From: Sinonovacula constricta
Lineage: Eukaryota > Mollusca > Bivalvia > Cardiida > Solecurtidae
DNA length: 64,000 nucleotides
NCBI GenBank assembly: GCA_007844125.1
Contig: CM017571.1
Span: 31,998,156-32,062,155 of the forward strand
Direction of reading: 5' to 3'
A program made the translations under genes and the position numbers. This document shows, one piece after another, positions 35,290 to 44,649 of the stretch. Below the pieces are notes generated by a model that searched no databases, had not been told where the DNA came from, and saw only the letters and a list, made by a program, of their open reading frames with translations. The stretch's first letter is position 1. Each line of letters opens with the position of its first letter.

Positions 35290-35764
35290 AGACGTACCAT
35301 GTTGCCGACCAGGGAGTGATCGGTGTCGCAGTCGGCACTATGGTAACCTGCGCGTGAGAAACAGCTGGTTCAGCATGTGTCTTCTAGTAAAGACGAGGTT
35401 CAGCTAGTGCCAGTGCTTTGACCTGGGATGTCGCCAAGACTCTCTGTGATGCGGCTTGGTGCAGTAGAAGGTGTTGGTTATGGCGAGGTCATGGAAGGAG
35501 CAGAGCTCAAGTAGCCGCTATCCGTTCTCGTTGAGCTTGCCAGCGCCGAAGTGTCCGATGCAGCGTGGCCAAGGAGGAGTGTGCTGCGAGAGGGAACAGG
35601 GTTTCCTTCAGTGGGATCTTTCTAATCCTTCTCTCGAGCTCTTCATAGAATGCATCTTAAGCCTTGCTGTGGAACAGAATGTGGGGTCGTAGACGCTAAA
35701 GATGTGTGTAGGTCCTGAGGAGGTAGTAAGGCGGCGTGAGATTTTTATTTGGATCGTAATTGTT

Positions 35765-36015
35765 GCCGAAATAATCACATATGAAAAAGTATTCGTACGA
35801 AATTCGCACGACCTTGAGCGACCGTTGTGCAATGCAAACGCATTAAATCTTGTGATATAAATTGCGTCTATATGCGACTATTGTACAATGAAAGTGAGTG
35901 TTTTCAGATAATGCGATAGGATCGCATGAGTGATCAGGTGATCGGACGATTGAGCGTGCGCCAATGCGATTGGGAGTGAGGCGCTCATGCGATTATGCGT
36001 TCCATGGTTCAACAG
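35765..36015. other. TGCGAT-rich segment of unknown origin
   Basis: About 250 bases between the LINE 5' limit and resumed unit sequence. The words ATGCGAT, TCGCATGAG and ATGCGATTATGCG recur here on both strands (about 35,908-36,000), and the stretch has unusually many CpG for its surroundings. It may be the 5' end of the second LINE or a fragment of another element. No coding is supported. Confidence 0.4.
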
Positions 36016-36239
36016 CTCGTGCGAAACACTGTGGACAGGCATTATATCAATATTTCTATATTACGTGCTTTTGTTACTTGCTACAGTTTCCTGTATATGT
36101 CCACTACCGAATCTACGGTAAAATTCTCAAAAATCAATCATCAGGCAATACTTTTTGTTTTATTTGTTATCTTTGTTTCTACTTAATGGTGCAGGAACGA
36201 TGCAAGTAATTCATGTATCATTTAATTCATAATCAAAAA

Positions 36240-36343
36240 GAAAATCGCCTACCTACCTACCTACATACCTACCTACATACCTTCCTACATACCTACCTAC
36301 ATACCTACCTACCTACCTACCTACCTACCAATCCCTCTCTCTC

Positions 36344-36412
<69 letters not shown>
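36240..36412 (+). repeat. Compound microsatellite (CTAC)n-(CT)n-(AT)n
   Basis: A TACC/CTAC tetranucleotide array with a few CATAC or CTTC variants occupies 36,248-36,329. Then come CT at about 36,333-36,346 and pure AT at 36,348-36,412. It lies in the U3-specific insertion and is absent from U1 and U2. Confidence 0.95.
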
Positions 36413-36414
<2 letters not shown>

Positions 36415-36416
<2 letters not shown>

Positions 36417-37190
36417 ATTAAGATTTACTCAGTAAAAATAAAGAAGAAAGAAATACATAGTCCCCATAGTGATTGATGCTGCTTTCCGTGTCCTATTAAA
36501 AATAAACGACATATAAATGGCAAAGTGTAACTCCAATTCCTCGTGTTCAGGAAGCTAAGGTTTAACATGACAAGTACATCTTCATTTCATCTGGAAGTAA
36601 TCGATTCAGATCAGCTCCAGCTTCGTAAATTTATTTGCGGAATGTCAAATGAAGATAAATGTCTAGAGCATCGACTATGGTCATTGGCAAAGGGCCCTAT
36701 GTTTAGGTGCTTTTAATGAGAACTCAAAGGGCCTCGGAAAAAAGAAAAACTACAGACTAAGCTCTAAATCCATCTTACCACTTACAGTTATACGTGATTT
36801 GTTGTAAAATAGTAGCAAAAACTGTGACATATTCCTTTTTCTTTCTTTTGGGCAAGTGTGTCAAATTCCGACCGATTTTTGCTTCTAAGTAAAATTACGT
36901 CATAATTATTTACATAAAATGACGGATAAATTCACTACTATTATAATCTCGCTAGTTGCAGAATACTTAAAGTACTTGCCTACCAAACCTTATGTTTGTA
37001 ATATTTGCATTTTGTGTTCTCTACTTTTTGCCACTGAATTATAAACTTTGACACAATGTTTTGATTTATTTCAAGCTGTAGTACATGTGTACAATTGTTC
37101 CAGATAAATCAAGTAATGTCATGGTTGCATATCCCTCCACTTTTATGTATATATGATGATTATGCTCAGCACCTGAAAAATGATTGAACC
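36415..37190. other. Noncoding, U3-specific inserted sequence
   Basis: AT-rich, with no convincing frame, tRNA head or match to the unit landmarks. It is part of the 1.6 kb present in U3 but not at 17.27 kb in U2. Confidence 0.4.
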
Positions 37191-37194
37191 TATT

Positions 37195-37795
37195 GAACGA
37201 GGTTAGGGATTGTTACGTGTATTTCCTTTGATGGACATTGGACTTTGGTTCTTCAATTCCATCTTCACATGAACAGGATGCTACAACCATTTATTCGTCT
37301 CTGGTCATGTTTGTTAATGATTCAGAAAGTTAATTTTATTTATAGTCAACAGTTTTTGTGTAGTTCAAATCGAAATAATATAATACTATAATATATTCTT
37401 TTCTAAACACGATGTGGACATTATTTTTCAATGACGTCACTACTTTCGTCATAACTTATAGAAAATATCAGCACTTGGACATTTTGTATTCAAATAGATC
37501 GTTTTTCTTTTCATTGCTTGCATTTGAGTAACTCGTCAGGAAGTGCGAGGTAAGAGCTCTGTAAAACCGGTTTAAGCACCCCAGTCGGTCCAAATTGCCG
37601 ACTGACCGTTCCAAGCGGTAACAGTCGGGTTTGCTCTTTTCGTTAAATGACTCATCACATATTTGTTCTTACTTTTCGTTTGTTTTGCATGTGAAATACC
37701 TTTGTTCTGTGCCTTTTCGGAGTTTGGTATATGTTACAATGCTCATAGGACTTTGTCATATATTCTTATTAATACCTTGTAACGGTGTGCAGAGT
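37195..37795 (-). repeat. PRE element, long form, type A, reverse strand
   Basis: The reverse complement matches 55,590-56,165 over nearly its whole length: the ACAAAGTCCTATGAGCATTG head, the AACGAAAAGAGCAAACCCGAC stretch, the core with CAGTCGGCAATTTGGACCGACTG, AACCTCGCACTTCCTGACGAG, CAAAATGTCCAAG, a GACGTCATTGAAAAATAATG stretch, and the final AGCATCCTGTTCATGTGAAG. This is one of the two best copies for defining the element. It lies inside the U3-specific insertion. Confidence 0.85.
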
Positions 37796-38561
37796 GGCAA
37801 ACGGTATGAATCAGACACAGAAATAATGAGATCAGATTAATCACGCCGTGAATATAATACGATTATAGCACTTAATAGCAATACACGTAACCATCTGTAT
37901 CGATCAATGTAATTAAACAAAAACATCTCAAGTATTAGTTTTATTGCTTACGCCCAGCTGTTTGGGGGCGTTTTGATTGTTGAAAGAAAGAATCGTATTA
38001 TCTATGATTTACAGGCGAAAAACATTAACCAATGTTCTCTTTTTGCAGCAGTGTACAAATAAAACAAACAAAAACAATCACGAAAGAATAAATCAAACAA
38101 TTTACAAAAGTAAATGTAAAAGACAATGCAAAGTTAGAAAACCCATAACTTTTAGAGAATGGGACAATAACATGCAATAGCAAAGGATTGGAAGATAATT
38201 AAAATGACAACACATGGTAGCTTGAACAAACAAGATATGAAATGAAAGTTATTTCTGTGTCCGTCCTTTAAATATCACTGACAAGCACATGTTTATCGAG
38301 CATTTATTACCAGAAGATAGCGTGCAAAACGTTTATGTGAAAAACCGACAATGCCGTTTCTATATCGTGGAATAGTGTCACAGATATTAAAATTAAATGG
38401 AGCTTAATAGTGTTTAGAAAAGGGATAGTTGTGCACATTTTACATATTCTGTTATATAAAAACATGATATACTTAAAACTTGCTGAAATAACGTTTAAAA
38501 TTGTAAAATATTTATATGTAAGCATGTATAGCAATATATAATAAAATTAAAAAAATAACGG

Positions 38562-38632
38562 AACAAAGGTATCCACATGCCAGGAAAAGTTAAAATTTAC
38601 AACAAAACTGTGATGAGACATTATTTAAGTCA
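38562..38632 (+). repeat. PRE fragment
   Basis: GGAACAAAGGTATCCACATGC and TGTGATGAGACATTA match the middle of the type A module. The head and core are missing. Confidence 0.5.
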
Positions 38633-40027
38633 TGGAGATTGTAATTGATGTAAATAATGTTAAAATGTAACTTTATATATTCAACGGGTGAGTAATGTCT
38701 ACATATTTTTCTGAACTGATAAACCAATTACGGAAAAATACTATATAGCAGAGAACTTAATATGAGATTAAAGCATAAAGGTGATTAAAAGACCACGGAT
38801 ATGTTGAACATTTGTAAAACTGAAGCAGTTAAGTTGAATTAGTTTGTTTTTGCCTATAGGAAATTGTGAAAGCCGGCAATTATTATCTTTACCTTCAAAA
38901 CTAGGAATGCCGCTTTGATTATTCATAATCTGCACACTGTAGAATCCCTCCAAGTTTTCAACACCTCCTTAAATATATAATCCTTACTATTCATACTTTT
39001 TAATTATGTGAAACAGTAGGTATAATGACAGAATGAAGTTGTTTTTTAGGCGGCAGGGTCCAGTCTACACGATGCATTAATGATTACTTTTCCGTGGATA
39101 ACTCCCGATATTGTCTAATCCCTGTAGCTAATTTGCTTAAAGAAAATATCGCCATATTGCAATGCAATGATCTGTTGTTTGGGGCCAGTCGTTCATAATC
39201 CAAAGACCAAAAGAGCAATGTGCTCATTTTGTGTGGCGTGTTGAATGTCCGTTTAAAAACATAATACATTTGTTTAATATGTGCTCGACACAAACGACTC
39301 TTGGAAAATTTGGAGTTGCAGCGAAATTTGCCTGTTTAGAACTCTCTGGGAGAGAAGATTGTGCCCGGCTATATAAGCTGGACGACCACTGTTCTCCTGG
39401 AAGAAGTCAGGTGGATAATTTCCCCGTGTTGTTACCAGATGACAAAGACCCACAAAGAAAAACAGCTATTTAGCGATTACAAACGTTGTGATCATAGAAA
39501 ATATTGTTTACTTTTATATGTGGGCACAGTATTCATCAATTATAAACCCTATTAAAAGAATATTATTGACAAAGGTTTATCCGAGATACATTGTTTTTGA
39601 CAAATAATATTATTCATAACTGTCTCACATGGTTCTATTTGGTTCTTTTGGGTTTTATCTTAATACACATTCTTACGTTTGTAACCTTTCATGTTGTAAA
39701 CATAGGGTGCTGGTGTTAATATAAAATGCCTGAATGTTGATAGCTTTGAAGACACAAACAGCTACTTCAACTAAAGAACCTTAAGAAACGTTTTAACATT
39801 TTTCAACTGTGTTGTCTCAACAATTTTCTCAGCTGAAGCGACAGTTGTCTTCTCAGTAATGGTTTGAAGGGAAATCGTTAAGATTCTATTCTTTAGTGAT
39901 ATTTATGAGTTTTTTTCTGTCCACCCCCACCCCCCCCAAAAAAAAATCTATAAATAAATGCAAATCTTCTTTACTTTACAACACCGTCGATAATTATTAA
40001 TGATTTAATTTCAGTAATTGGCCGCAC

Positions 40028-40252
40028 TTGATCTTTGGTTTTTGTTCTTATTGTTTTTTAGCGACTTCAAGAAGATTATATTTAACATATTTGGCAGTTG
40101 ATGAAGTATGCGTTGCTATTCAAGATGCCGACGAACCGCATGGGGAAGCAGTGCCTGAAGGTGCTCGCAGATCAGTAGCCGGAATTTCACTTGCTCACCA
40201 TAATTCCGTTTATATATTTTCCAATAAAGTTATGTCTCCAGGACAGGGATAA
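40028..40252 (+). other. Open frame of unknown meaning (75 codons)
   Basis: It begins at a TTG and follows an acceptor-like TGTTTTTTAG at about 40,052-40,061. The frame reads LAVDEVCVAIQDADEPHGEA, then VPEGARRS and ISLAHHNSVYIF, and ends SPGQG. The homologous sequence at about 63,060-63,200 (ACATTTAGCAGTGAAGTAAG) does not stay open. The composition looks protein-like but no family is recognised and no start is convincing. Confidence 0.2.
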
Positions 40253-40409
40253 AATTGATTGATAAAAACAGATATCGAAGAAGCTGACCTGATCTCGTTT
40301 TATCGGATATAAACTGGGAAAACACATCGAGCATCGATGTCATCAATCACAAGACATCTCTGTTAATTCAATTGCACAGTAATAGGTTTTAGTTCAGTCG
40401 TCCACATTT

Positions 40410-40563
40410 TCCTGTTTATGCTGCAAGCAACGGACTCAGTAATGTCTTTATACACGTAGAACGTATTAAGTGTTATTTTTTGTATATTCTTGCGTGCATA
40501 AAATAAACTTTTAAAGATTTGTATATTGGCATTTTTCTTAATTATATGTTGCTGTTTTGACAT
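40410..40563 (-). other. 'g-f' islands, inverted copy (open frame)
   Basis: The reverse frame contains NANIQIFKSLFYARKNIQK and TLNTFYVYKDITESVACS. Compared with the U1 copy at 9.2 kb the TFYxYKDxTES part differs mostly at third positions (ACA/ACG, TAT/TAC, TAC/TAT, TCA/TCC, AGT/AGC). Compared with 63.2 kb it does not. Support for coding is therefore mixed. Confidence 0.4.
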
Positions 40564-41454
40564 GGCATATATATTTTAAAGCACGTCTGATCAAACATGA
40601 AGTATTGAACACAAGTGCTCATTACAGTTCTATTACCTTAAGATTTTGTAACAAGTAGAAATAGAGGTGTGTAGATGATATGCTGTTCGTATAGCTATGT
40701 GTCTAATACTCTCATTGTCATCAAGTACAGTTGAATCTCCACATATGACACAACACCGATACCAATCTAACAAAATGTGCATAAATTCGGTAAACTGAAT
40801 AAATAAATATGACAAAATGTGATTTTAATTCGTGTCCTCATCTGGTTTAAGAGCAAAACAATTATCAACCACTCCTCGGTTATTTAGAGACGCAGTCTTT
40901 GTTTACATAGTAATTCTGCATTTGAATTCATTTTAAATCTGATTTCAGAACTTGATACGCATATTCCTGGAACTACAATTAAAATCTGAGGTTAAGACAG
41001 TGAGATTTACAACCACCATAATAAAGTCTTTATGATATTTTAGTTACTGCTTTAACCTGTGTCTCTCACATACATCGGATAAAATGTCATCTAATTTAGT
41101 ATTAATTTCGTACAAATATATTAATAAGCTAGGCGAAATGTTTGAAGTCCGTTTGATTATATCAAAACATTAACACGTTTGTTTGCAATTTTAACGAAAA
41201 CTGAGGTTTGGTAATTGTTCGATAATTAGAATTTTGCTGTGTATTTTGTATTCCTTTTACGGGCTATGTCGTTCAAAAATGATTAATAATGAATAAGACT
41301 AGGCTTAATATCAAGCAGACTCCACAACCGTGCACAAGATGACTACAAATGAAATAAGGTAGGTATTCTGAATCTTATATCCATATTACATGCCCGTTCA
41401 ATAACTGTTAAAAGTTATTAAGTGTTTTTCTTTATTAGAGAAGGTGATCCCTAT

Positions 41455-41520
41455 GACCTTTGTCAGAGGTCCTGCGCCGAGAGCAACAGTTAATGTTGAC
41501 CCGAACCCGATGAAGCATAG
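41455..41520 (+). other. 'c' island, inverted copy
   Basis: The plus strand here corresponds to the reverse strand in U1/U2. It reads VRGPAPRATVNVDPNP. Relative to U1 exactly one codon (GTT) is missing and several codons are identical. A further diverged copy at about 44,735-44,770 has a stop. Confidence 0.35.
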
Positions 41521-43040
41521 TTATTTTTACATTTTCTAATAGAGGTTGATATTTGGTGTATATTAGTTAAAGTTTTAAACATTGATAAACAAACGGTTTA
41601 TTACTAATAGAATGCTTAGAATGCGTGTTATAAACCTGATCTAATGATTGTAATAAATTGAGAGTTATGTTTGTTTTAGTGGAGTATAACCTTCTCAAAC
41701 TGGAATCAGGAGAACTTCATTTTAATTTAAAGTCATTCACGATAACCGGTAAGACCACATCCCGTTATAATTAGAACATCTCATAATGGTTGATATTTTA
41801 AATTCATTTTATATACATAAAACTATTAAACTTTATTGTACAGATAAATTTTTACAATGTCAAAAATGCTAGGCATTTAGGCCGAAGATTGCGCGTCTGT
41901 TTGCCAAAGTTATTAATTATTTATCAGCCCCTTTTTACATAATCTATTAATCAAGAAGAAAATAATATTTATAAACCATACATTGTTTTTCGTTATATTC
42001 CACTTATTGCCAACAAAAAGCCCCGCATGAAACTTTCCCGACAAGTCTTTATTAACCAGTCTTACTGTCCATAAAATTGAGATACTGTGATAGTCGTCAA
42101 AGCTTTGACTGAAGTATGGTTGCTCTGCAGAAATTATGAACAATTACACAAAACAAAGGTCCGATATTGTTACACATTTTTTTTTGTATTCATCCGATAA
42201 GTAGTAGTAAAAAGTCGCGCTTTAATGCCAACTTTCGTCGCTAACATAGCCTTTTGTTATAAAATTGTTCTGATTCATTCTCAAACAAAAGGGAAATACG
42301 CCAACCTTGACTATAAACGAATTAAGAGACATCATTTTGAATTTCATCAGTATAAGTAACATTATATATGTTAGGAAGCTAGGCAGTTAAGTTATTTTCT
42401 TCGAGCCTCATAATAAATGATTCGCTATTTTAATACTATAGTGATACTTGTAGTAATAAATAACAATCTAAAAGTAAATGAAACAATTTTGATTTTCAAA
42501 TCATCTTTAAAGATTATTTTTGTTCATGATAACAGTAGGGCAAGTTTTCATTTTTGTATCTAAGAGGAGTTGCATTTCAAAATGCGTTGTTGCATTATTC
42601 TTAAAATCATGAGCATTATTTCGGTTCCTTTGGAAGAAATTCAGAAGGCAGTGTATGAGGTTTATAACTCATCACATAGACAATCGCAGATGTTCTTAGT
42701 CAAAAAAAGTGTTTTTGACTTTGCTCCATTTGATCACATAAGTTTAATACAAAGCGATATAAATAGTCACGAAATACAGTATGGATTGATTCTGGCAAAA
42801 AAATGAATGTATGAATGCTTTTAAATTATATTTTATTTTTATCAAACCTATATTTACTAAAACTAGGACCACAAAAGTAAGATAGTAAATAATAAGTAGT
42901 TAATAAGATAGTTAATGTTGTGTCTCCCAGAATATGTCCCATCTTGGAAACAATCATGGCCTTTTCTGTCTGTATTATGTTCGCGTATATGTTCGCGTAT
43001 ATGGATGACATATAGTTATATTAATAATAAGTAACTGCGC

Positions 43041-43262
43041 CTATTTAACCAGTTCCTTTCCCAGTTCACAAACATTAGTTAATATATTTAATAATTTTGC
43101 TTTTCTTATGACAACGTCAAGGAAAAGCAGTTGTGCAGCGTAGGCTTCAGTTGGAGGCTGTGATAGTGCTTTGAGGCCCTCGCTAATCAGTTGTTTCAAA
43201 TTCAACATCATATATCTCAATAATGTTGAGTCTTTCGAACAAGGAACGTTGCATAATTGCAA
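43041..43262 (-). other. 'b' island, best-preserved copy (open 74 codons)
   Basis: The reverse frame reads LCNVPCSKDSTLLRYMMLN, then KQLISEGLKALS, EAYAAQLLFLDVV and a short Lys-rich end. U2 at 19,785-19,935 has NPCFEDVTLLK...QLISEKLQALTS...QAY. Where residues agree the codons often differ only at the third base (ATT/ATC, AGC/AGT, GAG/GAA, CTC/CTT, GCC/GCG, TAC/TAT) or by a synonymous first base (CTA/TTA). That is what a once-translated sequence would show. The first codon is TTG and an upstream stop is close, so a complete gene cannot be claimed. It may be an internal exon. The family is unknown. Confidence 0.45.
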
Positions 43263-44349
43263 ATTCGATGTGTATGCAGAGAAATTGATTTACACTTTCT
43301 AACAATGTTGTTCCTGCGTCCCATCTTTCTTTTAATTTAAATGCATTAGGAATTTTTTTAATCGGCCGTTTGTATCTTTTACAACGTGTTAGAGCATTTA
43401 ATTAACCGACTGGGAATAAATGCAGAAAAGAAGAACCCGCATAATTAATATAAACCGAGAAAACAAAATGAAGCTTGCAACACTATCAGCTAATGGCATA
43501 AGTCAGTAAGCGAGAGATTTTATCTCATACTATATATTTCTTTGATTGATGCAGTGAATCTCCCCGCGTATCTATATTCTTGACTGCATAAAATGGACAT
43601 CACAGCTTTGTGTATTGACACCTTTCTTCGGCACTAGTCGTAATTGTCTGATTTGGCATTTGTATTCCAGTCAGAACAGGTTAAATCAAGCATGAAATAT
43701 TGATCAAACAAGAACATTGACAAGAATCATTGCAACTTATCTTTCTTTAATGACCTACAAGTAGTTGCTTTCAGTTCATGCTGAAATTTCAATTCTTTGA
43801 AAGATGTTAAAATGTTAACGATTATTGATATTCTTTTCATATCAAAGTGATTAGTATTCACTTAAATTATTTACAACGCTTCCTTTTTTTTTCCTAATGA
43901 AAATCGTTAAAATGTTGTTTGAAGTGTATTCAAGGAAAATACATTGTTATACACCTGTCCGATAGGGCAAGGTTAATGCCCGGTTGATCAGGTGATATTA
44001 GACGTAAGCTTTACTTTCGTAAGCTTAAGAGCAATTATTAAGTGTTGCAGTTAAGTGTATAAATCATAAATCATGATCATAAAAGCTACATTTGTCACTC
44101 GTGTAAATATTTTCTATAACATTTGCAAGCTTGTTATACTGACATTCAGATGTAGTAATTCTGATCGATAAATAAGACCTGACTAATAGTTAAGTTTAAA
44201 TCATTGAACCTTAAAATATGATACCACTTTTATCATTATACATACTAATATACATGCTCGAGATACAATTAGTTCTAGAATAACATATTTAATTTGATAG
44301 GTTATGTATGTGAGCTATATTACGAAACATTGGATGATTTGGATTCGGC

Positions 44350-44545
44350 TACATATCATGGCCTTACTTGGATAGGCTGCTCCAACATATTCAGTATTCC
44401 TGTAGTGCAAATAAATGTATAAAATAAAATCTATTTGCCTTGAGTGATAAAACACTTATTATCGCACCGTTACGGCAAACAAAATAAGGTTATGTCTGTT
44501 TATTGATATTTATTGCTTTTGGAATGTCTATAATCACTTTACGAG
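44350..44545 (-). other. 'a' island, inverted copy, decayed
   Basis: The reverse strand reads YFVCRNGAIISVLSLKANRF and, after an indel, GILNMLEQPIQVRP. These align to the U0 copy (YFVVFNVAIMIVVSVRANRF, ILNMLAQPIQ). Stops interrupt it. Confidence 0.4.
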
Positions 44546-44649
44546 CTTAGTTATTCAAGTGAGGTCGCTATTGTCAAAATTATCGGAAATGTTCAGACTT
44601 CTTTCTCCTCCTTGTATCAATTGAAAACGCATCGCATAACCAGGGCATT

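Larger units (their letters stand above)
32681..35765 (-). mobile_element. Second LINE, reverse strand, endonuclease-RT type, degenerate
   Basis: On the reverse strand, from about 35,765 down, endonuclease pieces are readable in several frames: a TYTHL-type strand, a region with the pattern of SFHDLAITNTFF, and ADCDTDHSLVGNMVRL at about 35,340-35,290. Then come an EN-RT linker (34,990-34,600), the RT fingers (QAIDSLSCGKALGSNGIPPE at about 34,420), a MLFADDAAL catalytic box at about 33,648-33,672, a thumb region with WTLYTHHERRLHAFHMSSLR, RCLRWLGHVCRMDD, and a C-terminal CSKCGRSC zinc-finger-like tail near 32,745-32,800. Such endonucleases are often annotated as craniofacial-development-protein-2-like; I place it tentatively near the RTE/CR1 side of LINEs. 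Confidence 0.85.
32498..38160 (+). repeat. Segmental unit U3 (partial, heavily interrupted)
   Basis: 32,498-32,680 matches 16,655-16,960. After the second LINE, 36,015-36,235 matches 17,080-17,275 (GACAGGCATTATATCAA, TTACGTGC, TACTTTTTGTTTTA). After a further insertion of about 1.6 kb, 37,850-38,040 matches 17,255-17,480 (TACGATTATAGCACT, CAGCTGTTTG, TTTACAGGCGAAAA). About 120 bases of the U2 sequence (16,960-17,080) are missing around the LINE, so its insertion, or a later event, removed host DNA. Confidence 0.7.
37850..40620 (+). repeat. Superblock copy 1 (recurs directly at 59.58-63.42 kb)
   Basis: Shared in order with the right-hand copy: CAGCTGTTTG; GACAATAACATGCAAT (38,163/59,833); CACTGTAGAATCCCTCCAAG (38,935/60,523); GGTAGGTATAAT (39,020/60,601); the 'd' block (39,080-39,450/61,950-62,300); and the 'f-g' island (40,400-40,600/63,180-63,380). 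The right copy is longer because of indels. Confidence 0.7.

Noticed and set aside
39231..39473. Protein-coding reading of the 'd' block (also 62,074-62,316)
   Set aside because: The two frames look similar only after compensating one- and two-base indels, and U1/U2 copies are not open; likely a conserved noncoding block.
42967..42998. Short tandem GTTCGCGTATAT x2
   Set aside because: Two 12-base copies alone are too little to call a functional feature.
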